The position numbers and the translations under genes were made by a program. The notes beneath the pieces were generated by a model. It was given only the letters and a program-made list of their open reading frames with translations, ran no database searches and was not told where the DNA came from. This document shows positions 62,721 through 64,000 of a DNA stretch of 64,000 nt, one piece after another; the first letter of the stretch is position 1; each line of letters starts with the position of its first letter. The stretch is from Anadara kagoshimensis (lineage: Eukaryota > Mollusca > Bivalvia > Arcoida > Arcidae), in contig CM037870.1 of assembly GCA_021292105.1 (NCBI GenBank), positions 43,170,576 through 43,234,575 of the forward strand. Reading direction: 5' to 3'.

Positions 62721-63084
62721 ACTCTGTAATAACCTGCATACCATAAGAACATCAGAAAAAAGTAACTATGTATTAGTGAGGTACCCTACAGGGGCACTTA
62801 TCAGTGAGGTACCACAGGGGGGGGAGGTAACTGATCAGTTATACCTTATCAGTTAGGAAACTTAAGGGGTAAGTTGATTGTATATTTAACATCACATTAG
62901 TAATTTTCAGCTATTTCATTTTTTTAAAATAAATTTATAGAGGATTAACTAATAACAAGTTCATAAAGTGTGTGGTGTTGTCTGGTTTGTTTCGTAGCAG
63001 GACTGAGCTTGTCATGTTGTTGTAGTATTGATATTGCAGATATTATATAGAGTGATTTACTGCCAGACTATCTGGTCTGGATCT

Positions 63085-63150
63085 TTTAGCCTTGTAGTAG
63101 AATGCTTGCTTTTCACCTGGTAGGGGTGGGTTTGATCCTCAGCTGGGCAC
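63085..63150 (+). mobile_element. tRNA-like SINE head
   Basis: ttagccttgtagtagaatgc (A-box-like) and gggtttgatcctcagc (B-box-like) in tRNA spacing. Confidence 0.5.
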
Positions 63151-63446
63151 TTGGTTGGGAAGTGGATTTTTCAGGCATTACAGTTTTATATTGGTACATT
63201 TTCATGCCATGGTAACTTCAAGTAATACATGGGCAAATTTATGTCAGATGAAACTACAGTCCACTATACTGATACATCCTAGCCAACCAATTTAGCCCAT
63301 GACAATGAGATCCCTGTTGGCAGGGTCAAATCCAAAATGTTGACAAACTTTGAGCTTGAGGACTTTCAAAGCAACTCAAATACCATATCTTTGGGCAATA
63401 TGTTTTCAAAGAAAAGGTACAAGTTGTTCAATATAACAGCTAAGAG

Positions 63447-63686
63447 TATAGTGTGTCAAGTTTGACCTGGCCATTTGACCTTTAATTTGAATATCCAAAC
63501 AGACATACCCACTGTGTAATTTAGGTGCTATATAAAGTTGATATATAGGGACAGATTATAGTGATACTGGGTACCGGGTGTTTATGGTAATGACACATGT
63601 TGTCTTACCTAAATCACACAGTCTATTAGCCCAATCTTAAATTCAAATTAAAGGTCAAACAGCCAGGTCAAACTTGACACACTATA
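63447..63686. mobile_element. MITE family A, copy 2
   Basis: 45-bp terminal inverted repeats with two mismatches start tatagtgtgtcaagtttgac and end with the reverse complement. 240 bp with no coding capacity; the ends suggest a TA-type insertion. Confidence 0.8.
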
Positions 63687-63889
63687 GGTACAATTTTGGC
63701 ATGAAATCAAAGGCATATTAGAAAACACGAACTACTAGTATGTTTTGGTAAGATGAGTCCTGGAATCAAATTCCATCTAAAAGCTTACTAAGTATTTAGA
63801 AGACATTAAAAACAAGACTTAGGAATAATAAAATATATACAAATTTTACAGGTTTTTTTTTATTATGGTTTAATCAAAGAACTATAAAT

Positions 63890-63995
63890 GCCCTGTGATA
63901 GGAGGGAGCAAATGCCAGAAAAAAGCAAAACCTGGCACTTCTGGGTATAATTTAGCAATTAAACATTCTACCATAAGGCTATAAGACCCACAATG
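63890..63995 (-). mobile_element. tRNA-like SINE head
   Basis: On the plus strand, agggagcaaatgccag is followed by aaacctggcacttctgggta and aaacattctaccataaggct, the same order as the other minus-strand SINE copies. Weak. Confidence 0.4.
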
Positions 63996-64000
63996 AAGTT

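Larger units (their letters stand above)
61385..64000 (-). other. Upstream intron of the gene (to window edge)
   Basis: No further exon was recognised here. It contains MITE-B copy 2, a local repeat block at 62420-62720, SINE heads near 63085 and 63890, and MITE-A copy 2. The next exon, expected to hold the start of the PH domain, should lie beyond the window. Confidence 0.55.

Noticed and set aside
62543..62752. 69-residue minus-strand frame with an internal repeat
   Set aside because: The repeat is DNA-level (two copies of a ~60-bp phrase), it has no domain and no splice sites fit the main gene.

Overview
The window looks like animal nuclear DNA: AT-rich, intron-rich and dense in transposons. 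Three things point to a lophotrochozoan, most likely a bivalve mollusc. There are tRNA-derived SINEs whose bodies end in a motif like 'ctcaatataagtg'. There are several copies of a tandem-repeat-bearing element that resembles the bivalve 'pearl'/HINE group. Finally, the one gene is a giant Ig/FN3 muscle-type protein. The species call is inference; no database was searched.

The window holds a single convincing protein gene, on the minus strand from 61384 down to 15258. Its 5' part lies beyond the right edge. I could place 26 exons with consistent GT/AG sites and phases. In protein order they encode: the end of a probable PH domain (61198-61384), a Lys-rich linker, five I-set Ig domains (46.5-37.1 kb), three short linker exons including a 15-nt micro-exon, thirteen FN3 domains with one exon each (36.0-17.3 kb), and a long Ser/Arg/Pro-rich tail (17.3-15.26 kb). 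The partial product is about 2,700 residues. A PH domain followed by Ig and FN3 arrays fits an obscurin/UNC-89-like or Trio/Kalirin-like RhoGEF-type cytoskeletal scaffold. No kinase domain is visible. The last exon needs a one-base frame change at a five-base homopolymer (17020-17024) to join FN3-13 to the tail.

Layout: 1-15257 is 3' flank with no gene, holding repeat copies, MITEs, microsatellites and perhaps a long 3' UTR. 15258-38100 holds the FN3 exons and the last Ig exons. The 6-kb intron at 19482-25526 carries a HINE-like element that was itself hit by a hAT-like element (8-bp target duplication) and a Tc1/mariner-like element (TA duplication). The intron at 26756-28554 holds another 1.06-kb terminal-inverted-repeat element inside an older MITE. 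38.5-39.9 kb is a second full HINE-like copy. 42.66-43.79 kb is a striking array of 17 units of 68 bp, each carrying the end of the Ig2 exon plus its splice donor. 47.2-61.2 kb is a 14-kb intron full of SINEs, MITEs and hairpins. 61385-64000 is the next upstream intron.
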